From positions 1 through 64,000 of the forward strand of contig JBMNQS010000003.1 in assembly GCA_050944255.1 (NCBI GenBank): a stretch of 64,000 bases of DNA. Direction: 5' to 3'. The notes under the pieces were generated by a model. That model ran no database searches and was not told the DNA's origin. It saw only the letters and a list, made by a program, of their open reading frames with translations. A program made the translations under genes and the position numbers. Of the stretch, positions 25,403 to 33,935 are shown piece by piece. Positions within the stretch are counted from its first letter, which is position 1, and each line of letters starts with the position of its first letter. The stretch comes from JBMNQS01 sp050944255. Its GTDB lineage: Bacteria > Bacillota > Clostridia > Christensenellales > Maliibacteriaceae.

Positions 25403-27310
25403 ATGCTTGAATTGACATTGAAAAACGGGGAGAAGATGCCCGTGGAGGAAGGAACGCCCGCAGTGGACGTGGCCAGGAAAATCAGCGAGGGGCTGGCGCG
25501 AAATGCCGTGGCCGCCAAGCTGGACGGCCGGCTGGTGGACTTGAACGCGCCGCTTCAAACGGATGGAGAGCTGCTGTTTGTAACCACCCGGGACGAGGAC
25601 GGGCTGCACGTACTGCGCCATACCGCCTCCCACATCATGGCCCAGGCGGTGCTGCGGCTGTTCCCGGAGGCGAAGCTGGCCATCGGGCCGGCTATCGACA
25701 ACGGCTTTTACTATGACTTTGACGTGGAGCGCCCCTTCACGCCGGACGACCTTCAGGCCATCGAGGCCGAAATGAAGAAGATCATCAAGGAAAATTATAA
25801 GGTGGAGCGCTTCGAGCTGCCCCGCCAGGAGGCGCTGGCATTCGTGGCGGAAGAGAATCAGCCCTTCAAGGTGGAATTGATCGAGGAACTGCCCGAGGAC
25901 AGCATTATCTCGTTTTACAGGCAGGGGGAGTTTACCGACCTCTGCGCCGGGCCGCACATGCCTTCCACCGGGAAGCTGAAGGCCTTTAAGCTGATGAGCG
26001 TGGCCGGCGCCTACTGGCGCGGCGACGAGCACAATAAAATGCTGCAGCGCATCTACGCCGCCGCCTTTGACCACAAGGCCGATCTGGACGCGTACGTGAA
26101 GCGCATGGAGGAGGCCAAAAAGCGCGACCACAGAAAACTGGGACGCGAGCTGGACCTCTTTACCATCATGGAGGAGGGGCCGGGATTCCCGTTCTTCTTC
26201 CCAAAGGGCATGGTGGTCCGAAACCAGCTGGAGAATTTCTGGCGGGAAATCCATGCGGCGAGCGGCTACCAGGAGATCAAAACGCCCATTATCCTGAGCC
26301 GCAGCCTGTGGGAAACCAGCGGCCACTGGGATCACTACCAGGGCAATATGTACACCACCGTCATCGACGGCGAGGACTACGCCATCAAACCCATGAACTG
26401 TCCCGGCGGCATGCTGGTCTACAAGCGCCGCATTTACAGCTACCGCGATCTTCCCGTGCGCATGGGGGAGATGGGCCTGGTGCACCGGCACGAGCTCTCC
26501 GGCGCCCTGCACGGCCTGATGAGGGTGCGCAACTTCACGCAGGACGACGCCCACATCTTCATGACCCCCGAGCAGATCAAGGACGAGATCATCGGCGTGA
26601 TCCGGCTGACCAGCCGGGTCTACAACATCTTCGGCTTTAAATTCCACGTGGAGCTGTCCACGAGGCCGAAGGACAGCATGGGCAGCGACCAGGCGTGGGA
26701 GATGTCCACAAACGCCCTGAAGGAAGCCATGGACGAACTTGAAATGGACTACATCATCAACGAAGGCGACGGCGCCTTCTACGGCCCGAAGATCGATTTT
26801 CATCTGGAGGACTCCATCGGCCGCACCTGGCAGTGTGGGACCATCCAATTGGATATGAACATGCCCGAGCGCTTTGACCTGACCTACGTGGGCCCCGACG
26901 GCGAAAGGCACCGCCCGGTGATGATCCACCGCGTGGTCTACGGCTCCGTGGAGCGGTTCATCGGCATTTTGACCGAGCATTTCGCCGGCGCGTTTCCGCT
27001 GTGGCTGTCCCCGGTGCAGGTGAAGGTGATGACCATCACCGAGCGCAGCGATGAGCGGGCCAGGGAGATTGAAAGCATTCTTTCCCAGGCGGGCATCCGC
27101 GTGGAGGCTGACCTGAGAAATGAGAAGATCGGCTTTAAAATCCGCGAGGCGCAGGTGGAGAAGGTGCCCTATATGCTGGTGCTGGGCGATAAGGAAGTGC
27201 AGTCGGGCCAGGTGGCCGTCCGCTCCCGCGGGGACGGGGACCTGGGCGTAATGGATCTGGAAGCCTTCACCGAAAAAGTACAAAAGGAAATCCGCGATAA
27301 AGCTCTATAA
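25403..27310 (+). CDS. thrS: threonine--tRNA ligase
   Basis: 635 residues, full length. The TGS domain (residues 1-60), then the editing/N2 domain with RHTASHIMAQAV and the zinc/editing HDGRx-like block, the class II catalytic core with motif 2 GLVHRHELSGALHGL and RVRNFTQDDAHIF, the zinc-site cysteine in MNCPGGM, motif 3 near VVYGSVERFIGIL, and the anticodon-binding domain at the C-terminus. The start is ATG 25403 with AAAGGAG upstream. It is controlled by the T-box leader directly before it. Confidence 0.97.
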   Translation: MLELTLKNGEKMPVEEGTPAVDVARKISEGLARNAVAAKLDGRLVDLNAPLQTDGELLFVTTRDEDGLHVLRHTASHIMAQAVLRLFPEAKLAIGPAIDNGFYYDFDVERPFTPDDLQAIEAEMKKIIKENYKVERFELPRQEALAFVAEENQPFKVELIEELPEDSIISFYRQGEFTDLCAGPHMPSTGKLKAFKLMSVAGAYWRGDEHNKMLQRIYAAAFDHKADLDAYVKRMEEAKKRDHRKLGRELDLFTIMEEGPGFPFFFPKGMVVRNQLENFWREIHAASGYQEIKTPIILSRSLWETSGHWDHYQGNMYTTVIDGEDYAIKPMNCPGGMLVYKRRIYSYRDLPVRMGEMGLVHRHELSGALHGLMRVRNFTQDDAHIFMTPEQIKDEIIGVIRLTSRVYNIFGFKFHVELSTRPKDSMGSDQAWEMSTNALKEAMDELEMDYIINEGDGAFYGPKIDFHLEDSIGRTWQCGTIQLDMNMPERFDLTYVGPDGERHRPVMIHRVVYGSVERFIGILTEHFAGAFPLWLSPVQVKVMTITERSDERAREIESILSQAGIRVEADLRNEKIGFKIREAQVEKVPYMLVLGDKEVQSGQVAVRSRGDGDLGVMDLEAFTEKVQKEIRDKAL

Positions 27311-27329
27311 GCCTCCGCTCAGACTGTCA

Positions 27330-27592
27330 AAAAATTCTTTTGGGGGTTATTAGGGGGCCGAAGCCCCCTAATCTAAATTCCGTGGGCAAGGGCGGCATGT
27401 GCGGCCGTAGCCCACTCCTTTCAGGGTTTTCCGGCCGCCTGCAAAAACCGCCCATCGGTTTTTTGCAGCAGGAAAATCCCTGGCATGCCCGTCAAAAAAC
27501 ATTGTTTTTTGACGGCCTTAAGGGGTATTCTTTTCAAAGAATACCCCTTAAGAAACCCCAAGAAACTTTTATTCGCTTCGCGGGAGTTTGCC
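27330..27592. repeat. modular palindromic intergenic repeat (copy at 27.3 kb)
   Basis: Same block order as the 22.8-kb copy: TTAGGGGGC-CGAA-GCCCCCTAA (27350-27371), AATTCCGTGGGCAAGG, CTCCTTTCAGGGTTTTCCGG, TTTTGCAGCAGGAAAA, CCGTCAAAAAAC/GTTTTTTGACGG (about 27488-27515). It ends in an extra palindrome AAGGGGTATTC-TTTTCAAA-GAATACCCCTT and TTCGCTTCGCGGGAG. The inner GGGTCGGCCC module of the 22.8-kb copy is missing here. Nothing protein-coding was seen from here to about 27830. Confidence 0.75.
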
Positions 27593-27831
27593 AAAGGGTG
27601 AAGTGGCGGCGCGGATGGGAGCTTGAATGTGCGGTATTTTAAGCCGGATGAAATGAAATTGCCGCGAATTGGTAAATGAAAGGGTGTCTGAAAATATTGA
27701 CTTAGAATATAAAGGAGCCGATTTTTCAGAGGAGGATTGGGCGCCGGGCATGTTTTGGATTTGCTTTGGGATGTATTTGGGCCTGAAAAGGGCCTGGGTA
27801 TGGAGAAATTGAAGGAATTACAGGCGCGCGC

Positions 27832-27860
27832 TTGACAAACAGCAGCGCAAATGCTATATT
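27832..27860 (+). promoter_or_regulatory. putative sigma-A promoter of infC-rpmI-rplT
   Basis: TTGACA (27832-27837) and TATATT (27855-27860), spacer 17 bp. Confidence 0.75.
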
Positions 27861-27865
27861 GATGA

Positions 27866-27985
27866 GGCTGAAAGAAGAAGCTTGCTCGCTTCTCACCCGG
27901 CGGCCGGTGCCAGCGCGGGTTATCATCAAAGGAACACAAGGTTGTTTACTTGCGGGCAGAAATCTTCTGCCCGTTTATTTTTTAT
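27866..27985 (+). promoter_or_regulatory. L20-type leader with attenuator upstream of infC
   Basis: The leader contains CGCTTCTCACCCGGC and GCGGGTTATCATC blocks like those of Firmicute infC-rpmI-rplT leaders, where free L20 binds its own mRNA. It ends in a terminator, CGGGCAGAA (27953-27961) with TTCTGCCCG (27965-27973) plus TTTATTTTTT. Family assignment is from memory of the motif and the operon; a covariance model was not run. Confidence 0.65.
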
Positions 27986-28069
27986 CGGAACCGGCCGGGC
28001 GCGGGACGTCCAAAACCCGGCAAAGCGAAATAACAATCAATAGTAAAATAAAACAGGAGGTGTTCTTCA

Positions 28070-28588
28070 ATAGCTACCAACGACCTGATGATCAATGAAC
28101 AAATTCGTGACAGAGAAGTCCGGCTCATTGACGAAAAAGGCGAACAGTTGGGTATCGTGAATCTGGACAGGGCCATGAGCCTGGCGGATGAACGTGAGCT
28201 CGACCTGGTGAAGATCGTACCCAACGCCAAACCGCCCGTCTGTAAACTGATGAACTACGGCAAATACCGCTTCGAGCAGGCTAAGCGCGAAAAGGAAGCC
28301 AAAAAGAACCAGAAAATCGTCAACTTAAAAGAAGTCCGCCTCTCTCCAACGATTGAAAAACATGACGTCGAAGTCCGCGTCAGGAATGCCCTGAAATTCC
28401 TCGCCGACGGCGATAAAGTTAAAGTTTCCATCCGCTTTCGCGGCCGTCAGATGGCGCATACCAACGTCGGCCGTGAAGTGATGAAAAATTTTTTGCAGGA
28501 ACTGGGCGATACCTATGTGGTGGAGCGTCATCCTACCATGGAGGGCAGAACCATGGTCATGACACTTGCGCCCAAGGCCGCCAAGTAA
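28070..28588 (+). CDS. infC: translation initiation factor IF-3
   Basis: 172 residues from an ATA start at 28070. IF-3 binds the 30S subunit and checks start codon-anticodon pairing. The N-domain opens INEQIRDREVRLID; the linker is rich in Lys/Arg/Glu; the C-domain carries EVRLSPTIEKHDVEVR, GDKVKVSIRFRGR and GRTMVMTLAPK. The first ATG in frame (28088) has no ribosome site, whereas ATA 28070 lies nine bases after the strong AGGAGGT at 28055-28061. Rare AUU/AUA/AUC starts are the known basis of infC autoregulation, so ATA is preferred; the start is an inference. rpmI follows. Confidence 0.93.
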   Translation: MATNDLMINEQIRDREVRLIDEKGEQLGIVNLDRAMSLADERELDLVKIVPNAKPPVCKLMNYGKYRFEQAKREKEAKKNQKIVNLKEVRLSPTIEKHDVEVRVRNALKFLADGDKVKVSIRFRGRQMAHTNVGREVMKNFLQELGDTYVVERHPTMEGRTMVMTLAPKAAK

Positions 28589-28606
28589 GAGAGGAGGAAG
28601 TTTCCC

Positions 28607-28804
28607 ATGCCGAAAATGAAAACCCGCCGCGCCGCGGCAAAACGCTTCTCACTGACCAAATCCGGCAGGATTAAGCGTTCCAAAGCGTACAAGCGCCACT
28701 TGCTCAACTCCAAGAGCTCCAAACGCAAGCGCAACCTGCGCCAGGGTACCTATGTGGCCGCCGCCGAAGAGAAAAACGTACGTACGCTGATCCCCTATAA
28801 ATAG
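28607..28804 (+). CDS. rpmI: 50S ribosomal protein bL35
   Basis: 65 residues, very basic. It begins MPKMKTRRAAAKRFSLTKSG, the standard bL35 N-terminus, and ends VRTLIPYK. GAGGAGG precedes ATG 28607. Middle gene of the infC-rpmI-rplT operon. Confidence 0.97.
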   Translation: MPKMKTRRAAAKRFSLTKSGRIKRSKAYKRHLLNSKSSKRKRNLRQGTYVAAAEEKNVRTLIPYK

Positions 28805-28821
28805 ACTGGAGGTATTGCCTT

Positions 28822-29178
28822 ATGGCTCGTGTTAAACGCTCGCTGAACGCCAAGAAAAAACGCCGGAAGGTATTAAAACTTGCCAAGGGTTACTACGGCG
28901 CCCGGGGCAAGCATTACAGAGCTGCCAATCAGCAGGTGATGAAATCCCTGTCCTACGCCTATGTGGGACGCAAACTGAGAAAGCGTGATTTCCGCAGCCT
29001 GTGGATCACCCGCATCAACGCCGCCGCCAGGCAGAGCGGCCTGTCCTATTCGCGCCTGATCAACGGCCTTAAAAAGGCCAACGTGCAGGTGGACAGGAAG
29101 ATCATGGCCGATCTGGCCGTCAATGACGCCGCCGCCTTCGCGCAGCTTGTGGAAGTGGCTAAAAAGAACCTTGGCTGA
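28822..29178 (+). CDS. rplT: 50S ribosomal protein bL20
   Basis: 118 residues. Typical start MARVKRSLNAKKKRRKVLKLA and the conserved YYGARGKHYRAANQQ, RKRDFRSLWITRINAA and YSRLINGLKKA blocks. bL20 is both an early 23S assembly protein and the likely repressor acting on the upstream leader. GGAGG precedes ATG 28822. Confidence 0.98.
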   Translation: MARVKRSLNAKKKRRKVLKLAKGYYGARGKHYRAANQQVMKSLSYAYVGRKLRKRDFRSLWITRINAAARQSGLSYSRLINGLKKANVQVDRKIMADLAVNDAAAFAQLVEVAKKNLG

Positions 29179-29245
29179 ACGCGGCATCCCCGATTTAAAC
29201 CAAAGCATGCGCGCCGCCGGCCGCAGACAAACAAAGGACCTTTGT

Positions 29246-29286
29246 ACGGCTCTTAAGCGCATCAGCTTAAAGGGCCGTTTATTTTT
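29246..29286 (+). terminator. terminator of the infC operon
   Basis: ACGGC...TTAAGC (29246-29258) pairs with GCTTAA...GCCGT (29265-29278) with an inner mismatch, followed by TTTATTTTT. Confidence 0.7.
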
Positions 29287-29446
29287 GGCGAAATTGCGGG
29301 GGCGTATGCGGCAAGGCGAGTCGGGCGGGTGAATGAGAAGAAGCGTCAGGCTCGAATGCCCAGGCAAAGGGCATGCGGAGGAATTCCCGGCGCGATGCGA
29401 GAAGGCCGATACACGCGCGGGTAGCCGGAACGTTGCAAAGACACCG
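29287..29446. other. intergenic stretch without visible feature
   Basis: Between the rplT terminator and the SpoU-methyltransferase promoter. No open frame with a ribosome site and no clear hairpin. Confidence 0.35.
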
Positions 29447-29475
29447 TTGTAGAATGGACGGCGGCAGGTTATAAT
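29447..29475 (+). promoter_or_regulatory. putative sigma-A promoter of the SpoU methyltransferase operon
   Basis: TTGTAG (29447-29452) and TATAAT (29470-29475), spacer 17 bp. Confidence 0.6.
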
Positions 29476-29560
29476 CTAAAATAGGGCGCTGACGAAATAT
29501 GGTAAAACAAAAGGGCCGTACGCCCACGCCCGTCTGCATGGCACGATTCGGAGGGAAAGC

Positions 29561-30343
29561 GTGAAAGTGATCAGGAGCATGTCCAATCCGGTGGTGAAGC
29601 ATCTTCGCTCCCTTTCGCAAAAAAAGTACCGGCACCATGCAGGGACTTACATAGCCGACGGCGTACTTTTGGTAGGGGAGGCGCTCTCTTGCGGGACCGC
29701 CGACGTGCAGATGCTGATCGTGGACGCGGCGAAGGCGGACAAGTTTCCGGCATTGACCGAAGCGTGCCGGGAGCGGGGCATCGAAATCCTCTGCGTCCAC
29801 GAGGACGTGCTGCGCGCCGTCTGCGACACCAAGGCGCCTCAGGGCGTGGCGGCCGTGATAGGCATTCCCGCCTGCGATGACGCGATGCCTGAGGGCGGCC
29901 TGGTGCTGGCGCTGGAGGATGTTTCCGATCCGGGCAATGTGGGAACGCTGATCCGTACGGCGGACGCGGCGGGCGCCTCTATGGTGCTGCTGTCGGAAAA
30001 CTGCGCCGACGTGTATGCCCCCAAGGTGGTCCGCTCCACCATGGGAAGCCTTTACCATCTGCCGGTAGGATGCTGCAGGGACATTGCCAAAAGCGTCCGG
30101 CAGCTCAAAGACGGCGGCTTTACGGTCATCGCGGCGCATCTGGATGGTGAAACAGTGGGTCTAAACAGCCAATTTCCGCAAAATACGGTCCTTCTTCTGG
30201 GCAATGAGGCCCGCGGACTGTCGGATGAACTGACGGCGCTGTCTGACAGGAAACTGAAACTGCCCATGGCCGGCAAAGCCGAGTCCCTGAACGTTTCGGT
30301 GGCGGGAAGCGTACTGATGTACCTGTGGCTGTTTCAAAGATAG
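29561..30343 (+). CDS. TrmH/SpoU-family RNA 2'-O-methyltransferase
   Basis: 260 residues. An N-terminal substrate-binding part (MSNPVVKHLRSLSQKKYR) is followed by a SPOUT domain whose three motifs are clear: EDVSDPGNVGTLIRTADA, LLLGNEARGLSDEL and KLKLPMAGKAESLNVSVAGSVLMY. It methylates a ribose in rRNA or tRNA; the exact nucleotide is not predictable, though this position after rplT fits the rRNA-acting YsgA/RlmB type. The start is GTG 29561 with GGAGGG upstream. The ECF gene follows 12 bases later. Confidence 0.88.
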   Translation: MKVIRSMSNPVVKHLRSLSQKKYRHHAGTYIADGVLLVGEALSCGTADVQMLIVDAAKADKFPALTEACRERGIEILCVHEDVLRAVCDTKAPQGVAAVIGIPACDDAMPEGGLVLALEDVSDPGNVGTLIRTADAAGASMVLLSENCADVYAPKVVRSTMGSLYHLPVGCCRDIAKSVRQLKDGGFTVIAAHLDGETVGLNSQFPQNTVLLLGNEARGLSDELTALSDRKLKLPMAGKAESLNVSVAGSVLMYLWLFQR

Positions 30344-30355
30344 GAGGGAAAGTAC

Positions 30356-30895
30356 TTGAGAGACGAAAAACTGAAAAGAATGTTGTTCATTGCCCTTTTG
30401 ATGGGGCTGGCTGCGGTGCTGACCATGCTGGTGGCGGTGCCCATCGGGATCATTCCCGGCGCGTACGTGCATCCGGGAGACGCCATCATATTCGTGGCGG
30501 CGTATCTGTTCGGCCCGGCAGCCGGCGCCATCGTCGGCGGTATCGGCGGCGCCATCGCCGACGCGGCGGTGGGTGCGTATATCTATATCATCCCCACGCT
30601 GATCGTCAAGGCCGTTATGGGGACCCTGGCCGGCCTGGCGCTTAAAAAGACAGACATCCGGAAAAGCTGGCTGTCAGGCTGCCTGCGGATGCTCTTGACC
30701 ACGGTTTCCATGATACTGGGATACGGCCTGTACGAAGGCTTTGCCTTCGGATGGGGACTGGCCGCGGCATCGGTGCCCTTCAACGTGCTGCAGGCGGTGG
30801 TGTCCTCCGTGCTGGCCACATTCACACTGGTGTTTATCATGAGAATTCCCTGGCTGGCCAGCCTGCGGGACGATGAAGGGGGAATCGGGCGATGA
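30356..30895 (+). CDS. ECF-type transporter substrate-binding (S) component
   Basis: 179 residues, six hydrophobic helices. The stretch from GIIPGAYVHPGDAIIFVAAYLFGP through GGIGGAIADAAVGAYIYI and TLIVKAVMGTLAG matches PF07155-type S components, which capture vitamins or similar small molecules and share an EcfA/A'/T module encoded elsewhere. The substrate cannot be told. TTG 30356 is the likely start, with GGAGGG seven bases upstream; an ATG eight codons on is the alternative. The stop overlaps the start of the next gene (ATGA). Confidence 0.75.
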   Translation: MRDEKLKRMLFIALLMGLAAVLTMLVAVPIGIIPGAYVHPGDAIIFVAAYLFGPAAGAIVGGIGGAIADAAVGAYIYIIPTLIVKAVMGTLAGLALKKTDIRKSWLSGCLRMLLTTVSMILGYGLYEGFAFGWGLAAASVPFNVLQAVVSSVLATFTLVFIMRIPWLASLRDDEGGIGR

Positions 30896-31638
30896 GACTG
30901 GGCGTTCTGGGCAACCACGGGCCGTATCCCGCGCCGGGTATGGCCACCTCCGGTTACCTGCTGACAAAAGGGGAGACGGCCATCCTCATCGACTGCGGCA
31001 GCGGCGTGCTGTCCCGGCTCATCAAGCGGCTCGACGACGTATCCAAGCTGACGGCGGTGATCATCTCCCACCTGCACGCGGACCATATCGCCGACCTGGC
31101 CGTGCTGCGCTATATGCTGCAGAGCATGAAGGCAAGGGGCGTCGTCGCGCAGGACTATAGGCTGCCGGTGTACCTGCCCCAGGACGATTCGCCCGGCTAT
31201 CATTACGCTACGGAAGCATCGGACAACGTGTTTGAACAACATAAGATATTCGACCGCCTGTCAAAGCGCATCGGCGGCATCAATTTTACCTTCTGGGCCA
31301 TGCGCCATCCGGTAACGAGCTTTGGGATGCGCATTGAGGACGAGGGCAAGGTGCTCTGCTACAACGGCGATACCAACTGGCACGACCATCTGGCGGCCTT
31401 TGCCAGGGATGCCGACGTGCTGCTGGCCGCAGCGGGCTTTCTCCACGAAAACTGGAACGAGAACCTGCCGCACCTGTCGGCCAGGCTGTGCGCCAGGCAG
31501 GCGCGCGAGGCCGGCGTGAAACGGCTCGTACTGACCCATTTCCCGCCGCATGACGATCCGCTGGCCCTGCTGGAGGAAGCCAGAAGTGAGTTTGAAAACA
31601 CTTATCTCTCCCAGGAGCGGCAGGAAATCTTCGTCTGA
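30892..31638 (+). CDS. MBL-fold metallohydrolase
   Basis: 248 residues of metallo-beta-lactamase fold, with the metal motif SHLHADH (about residues 59-65), a later histidine in MRHPVTSFG, the GDTNW aspartate and the TH in LTHFPPHD. The layout is closest to RNase Z/ribonuclease-type and phosphodiesterase-like members; the substrate is unknown. It starts by ATGA overlap with the ECF gene and its last 50 bases overlap the likely start of comEC. Confidence 0.8.
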   Translation: MRLGVLGNHGPYPAPGMATSGYLLTKGETAILIDCGSGVLSRLIKRLDDVSKLTAVIISHLHADHIADLAVLRYMLQSMKARGVVAQDYRLPVYLPQDDSPGYHYATEASDNVFEQHKIFDRLSKRIGGINFTFWAMRHPVTSFGMRIEDEGKVLCYNGDTNWHDHLAAFARDADVLLAAAGFLHENWNENLPHLSARLCARQAREAGVKRLVLTHFPPHDDPLALLEEARSEFENTYLSQERQEIFV

Positions 31639-33934
31639 GGAGAACCAAAGAAAAAAGCGCTCCCTCTGGAACGAGCGTCCCATGGTTTATGTGGCGGCGG
31701 CCCTTGCCGCGGGCATACTCATCGGCTGCCATGTCCATTCGCCGTGGGCGTTTATGGCCATCCTTATACTGCTCGCAATGCTTCTGGTTGCGGGCCTTTT
31801 TTCTTCCAGGCGGATGCGTTATACGACGCTGGCGATGCTGCTGCTGTTCGGGCACATTTCCGGCTACCTGGCCATGGCGCCTCTGCGGCAGAAGGACCGG
31901 TTTTCATCCGGGCAGGCATCGGTATCCTTCCGCGTCAGGCGGCAGGACGGGATGGATATAAATGGTAAACCGCTGTATCTGGTTGACAATGCCCGCGTGG
32001 ACGGCGAGAAAATACCGGGGCTTATTCGGGTGGTTTCGGATGGGCCGCTGGAGCCCTACGTAGTGATGGAAGGGATGGCGCAGGTGCGCGTTACGAGGGT
32101 GCCGCAGAATCCCGGCGGGGCGTACCTGCAGCGCGGCGTCACCCGAAACAATCGGTGGATAACGCTGGAGGTTGGCGCGGAGGATGTGCGGCAGGTTTCC
32201 GCAGGGGGCTCTTCATGGCTGCGGCTTTGGGACGCGGCGGCAGGTGGTTTGAACGGTTTTTTCCTTGGGCTGCGGGAGCACATGACAGGCGTGCTGCACG
32301 CGCTGATGCCCGAAACCGAGGCCGATCTGATGGCGGGGATGATACTGGGAGGCTCCGACGCCATCGACCAAGAGGTATACCGCGCCTTCATGCGCGGAAG
32401 CCTGCTGCACCTGCTGGCGGTGTCGGGCCTGCCGGTGGGCTTTCTGGTGGCGCTGCTGGTGTTCATCTTTAAATGGGTTCCATTGCCCAGAGCGCTGCGG
32501 GCCATCATAACGGTAATGATCCTGCTGGTGTACATGGCGGTGTGCGGGTTTTCCAATTCGGTGGTGCGCGCCACCGTCATGATGTCCATGGGGCTGCTGC
32601 TGCCGCTGGTAGGAAGAAGGAACGATCCCATATCCGCCGCCGCCTTCGCCTTTTTACTGATTGTGATCCTAAGCCCGCTGGCGCTGTTTGACGTGGGGTT
32701 CCAGCTTTCGTTCGCGGCGGTACTCGGCATCGCCATGCTGTGTGAGCCGATACGGGAGGCCCTTGGCAGGCTGCCAAAGCCCGCGGCGGATACCGTCGCC
32801 GTCTCGGCCTCGGCGCAGGCGGGGGTCTTCCCGCTGACGATGCATTACTTCCAGCGCACGCCGCTGGCGGGCTTCATCCTCAATCCGCTGCTGGTGCCGG
32901 TGACCGGCGCTGCCGTTATCCTGGGCTGGCTGACGATTCTACTGGGCAGCATATGGCTGCCCATGGGCGCCGGGCTCGCCTTCTTGTCGGCGCTCTTGCT
33001 GCGGGGCGTCATCGCCGCGTCGGTGCTGGCGGCGCGGATCGATACGTTTTTTCATCTGCCCTTCGTACTGTCCGCCTTCGGAGCGGCGCTGTGCTTTATG
33101 CTGATGACTTTTTTCTCCAGAGTGCTTCAGGTGAGCGGCAGGACGAGAAAGCGGCTTCTGGCGGGGCTCCTATGCGTGATGCTGCTCTTTGGCGCGCTGC
33201 GCACCGCGGCGGTTTACCAGAGAAAGCGCATTACGGTGCTGGACGCGGGGCAGGCACAGTGCGTGCTGGTGCAGTCCGGCGGCAAAAATGTGCTGGTGGG
33301 CTGCGGCACCAGCTACGGGGACGGGTTGTACCCTTCGAGCCTGGCCGCGGCGCTGGCTGGATTCGACGCGCAGAAGATCGATACGTTGATCCTGCCCGGC
33401 GCCGTCAACCGGTACGACGGCAACGCGGCGGGCCTGCTGGAGTTGATGAGCGTCGGGCGGATCATGGCCCCGGAGGCGGACGAGGACGTGGCTCTGGCGG
33501 CGGCAAAAAACGGCGTTCCCATCGAGACGCTGCACGACGGGCAGAGGATTGTCCTGGATGAAAGTCTGGTGATCGACGTTTGGGGCGGCGCCAACGTGTT
33601 GAAAATCACCTGCGGGGAGCTGACGGCGCTTGTATGCGGGGACAAGGTGCCGCAGGCGCAGTACCTGGGCGCCGACGCGGTGATCGCCCTGGAGGCGAAA
33701 ACCGACGAGGGTTTCAAAGCGCTTTTATCCACGGCGCGGCCGCAGGCGGCGGTGTTTTCCACAAACGGCGCCGGCGGCAAATCAACGAGGATAACCTCGG
33801 CCGGCGATCTTGAGAGCGTCTATACCACCGGCGAATCCGGCGCCGTGACGTTGGAGAAAAAAGATGGTAAAATAATGGTCGGGACGTATCTGGAAGGCGA
33901 AAGATACGCGGCTCATCCATCTGAAAGGCAATGA
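31586..33934 (+). CDS. comEC: ComEC/Rec2 family DNA-uptake channel protein, atypical
   Basis: About 782 residues: N-terminal helices and an OB-like domain, the Competence helices (MILGGSDAIDQEVYRAFMRGSLLHLLAVSGL), and a C-terminal MBL-like domain. Two expected motifs differ. The conserved SGLHVG reads SGLPVG. The domain that starts LDAGQAQCVLVQSG reads LPGAVNRYDGNAAG where THPHxDHxGG is normal, so metal ligands for DNA degradation are missing. The protein may be a channel without nuclease, or degenerate. The start is taken as GTG 31586 (GGAGGA eight bases upstream); ATG 31682 is an alternative with a weaker site. holA follows two bases later. Confidence 0.82.
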   Translation: MSLKTLISPRSGRKSSSEENQRKKRSLWNERPMVYVAAALAAGILIGCHVHSPWAFMAILILLAMLLVAGLFSSRRMRYTTLAMLLLFGHISGYLAMAPLRQKDRFSSGQASVSFRVRRQDGMDINGKPLYLVDNARVDGEKIPGLIRVVSDGPLEPYVVMEGMAQVRVTRVPQNPGGAYLQRGVTRNNRWITLEVGAEDVRQVSAGGSSWLRLWDAAAGGLNGFFLGLREHMTGVLHALMPETEADLMAGMILGGSDAIDQEVYRAFMRGSLLHLLAVSGLPVGFLVALLVFIFKWVPLPRALRAIITVMILLVYMAVCGFSNSVVRATVMMSMGLLLPLVGRRNDPISAAAFAFLLIVILSPLALFDVGFQLSFAAVLGIAMLCEPIREALGRLPKPAADTVAVSASAQAGVFPLTMHYFQRTPLAGFILNPLLVPVTGAAVILGWLTILLGSIWLPMGAGLAFLSALLLRGVIAASVLAARIDTFFHLPFVLSAFGAALCFMLMTFFSRVLQVSGRTRKRLLAGLLCVMLLFGALRTAAVYQRKRITVLDAGQAQCVLVQSGGKNVLVGCGTSYGDGLYPSSLAAALAGFDAQKIDTLILPGAVNRYDGNAAGLLELMSVGRIMAPEADEDVALAAAKNGVPIETLHDGQRIVLDESLVIDVWGGANVLKITCGELTALVCGDKVPQAQYLGADAVIALEAKTDEGFKALLSTARPQAAVFSTNGAGGKSTRITSAGDLESVYTTGESGAVTLEKKDGKIMVGTYLEGERYAAHPSERQ

Positions 33935-33935
33935 A

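Noticed and set aside
25379..27283. 634-codon frame antisense to thrS
   Set aside because: Mirror of a strongly biased coding sequence; His/Leu/Gly-rich nonsense without any motif.
27340..27642. Frames of about 100 codons over the 27.3-kb repeat
   Set aside because: Same repeat sequence, no ribosome site; coding in both orientations only because of palindromes.
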